From Paroedura picta (Eukaryota; Chordata; Lepidosauria; Squamata; Gekkonidae), in assembly GCF_049243985.1 (NCBI RefSeq), contig NC_135386.1:17266202-17330201 (forward strand): a stretch of 64,000 nucleotides of DNA, written 5' to 3'. The notes beneath the pieces were generated by a model. It was not told the origin of the DNA. It did not search any database and saw only the letters and a list, made by a program, of their open reading frames with translations. Below, in pieces: positions 63,443 through 64,000 of the stretch. The first letter of the stretch is position 1. Each line of letters starts with the position of its first letter. The position numbers and the translations under genes are program-made.

Positions 63443-64000
63443 CGCTGTCTTTTTAATTAACAGAAAGAAAATCCTTTGCGGGCCTTCTGTCCTTTTATTA
63501 CTATAGATACGATATGATATGATTAACAAAAATATATCTACACGAAATTTTCGGGGGAAGAGCGTGTAATCTAATCAAGGGGCTCCCGCCACAGTTTCAT
63601 TGGACTCATTACCGCAAGATAAGAGACCCCTCATTAGGCAGGCAAATATTTTGTCTCTGCGCCATTGGCCGATACGGGCTTGAAGGCCACTTTGCAAACC
63701 GATTCTGCCCCTGGAACGAAGTGTCTCACGGCTTTTAGTCACGCACACAAAAAGGGAAGCAACCGAGCGGCAGAGATGGGGGAGGCCGTGTTTGTAGGGC
63801 TTCTCTCCTGCCACCCGGGGGTTTGAAGAGCCTGCTGCCTGTCTGCATGCACGCCATTACTGCTTTGCTCAGCTTGGTGGGTTTGGGCATGACCCGCTGG
63901 AGGAAACCTGGAGAGTCCAGCCCAGGTTGGATTCTGGAGATTTTTTTGGGAGGGGGGATGAAATTGGGGTCACTGTGGGCAGCCAGGTAGTGGTGAGTTC

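Noticed and set aside
63840-63930. Minus-strand frame MPKPTKLSKAVMACMQTG after a pyrimidine tract, as an IGDCC3 Ig exon
   Set aside because: It lacks Ig-fold cysteine and tryptophan residues and does not resemble IGDCC3.

Overview
The window is vertebrate nuclear DNA, most likely from a squamate reptile and probably a gecko. Three things support this. The genes are multi-exon with GT/AG introns. The interspersed repeats are lizard types: a tRNA-derived SINE ending in (GAA)n, 5S rRNA-derived SINEs, CR1-type LINE 3' ends, a BovB-like fragment and palindromic hAT MITEs. The gene order CILP - PARP16 - IGDCC3, all on the minus strand, matches human 15q22.31.

Layout. At about 0.6-9.6 kb lie 5'-proximal exons of CILP (minus), a cartilage matrix protein; its downstream exons run off the left edge and its signal-peptide exon was not found. 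At 21.8-24.5 kb is a complete three-exon gonadotropin-releasing hormone receptor with a cytoplasmic tail (plus strand, 373 residues). Human has no receptor gene between CILP and PARP16. At 28.0-33.4 kb is complete PARP16 in six coding exons (minus, 331 residues), a tail-anchored ER mono-ADP-ribosyltransferase. Upstream of it is a cluster of NRF1-like sites. At 33.4-46.3 kb is a repeat-rich intergenic interval with one unexplained exon-like reading frame near 42.0 kb. From about 46.3 to 52.96 kb is a repeat-poor stretch read here as a long IGDCC3 3' UTR. At 52.96-60.85 kb are the last seven coding exons of IGDCC3 (minus): the end of the last Ig domain, two FN3 domains, the membrane segment and the cytoplasmic tail. 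Its remaining Ig exons lie beyond the right edge.

The genes do not form an operon or a shared pathway; they are conserved neighbours. Exon phases were followed through every junction given and are mutually consistent. Everything else is intron or intergenic DNA filled with old SINE, LINE and MITE copies and simple repeats. Several copies are unusual: seven hAT hairpin MITEs, most with clear 8-bp target duplications; LINE tails expanded into tandem arrays; and SINE 3' halves repeated in tandem. I found no previously undescribed system. The most informative items are the receptor locus, the unknown exon candidate and the MITE and LINE-tail structures. Repeat boundaries are by eye and good to about 10-20 bases. 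Repeat families A-D are names used only in this annotation.
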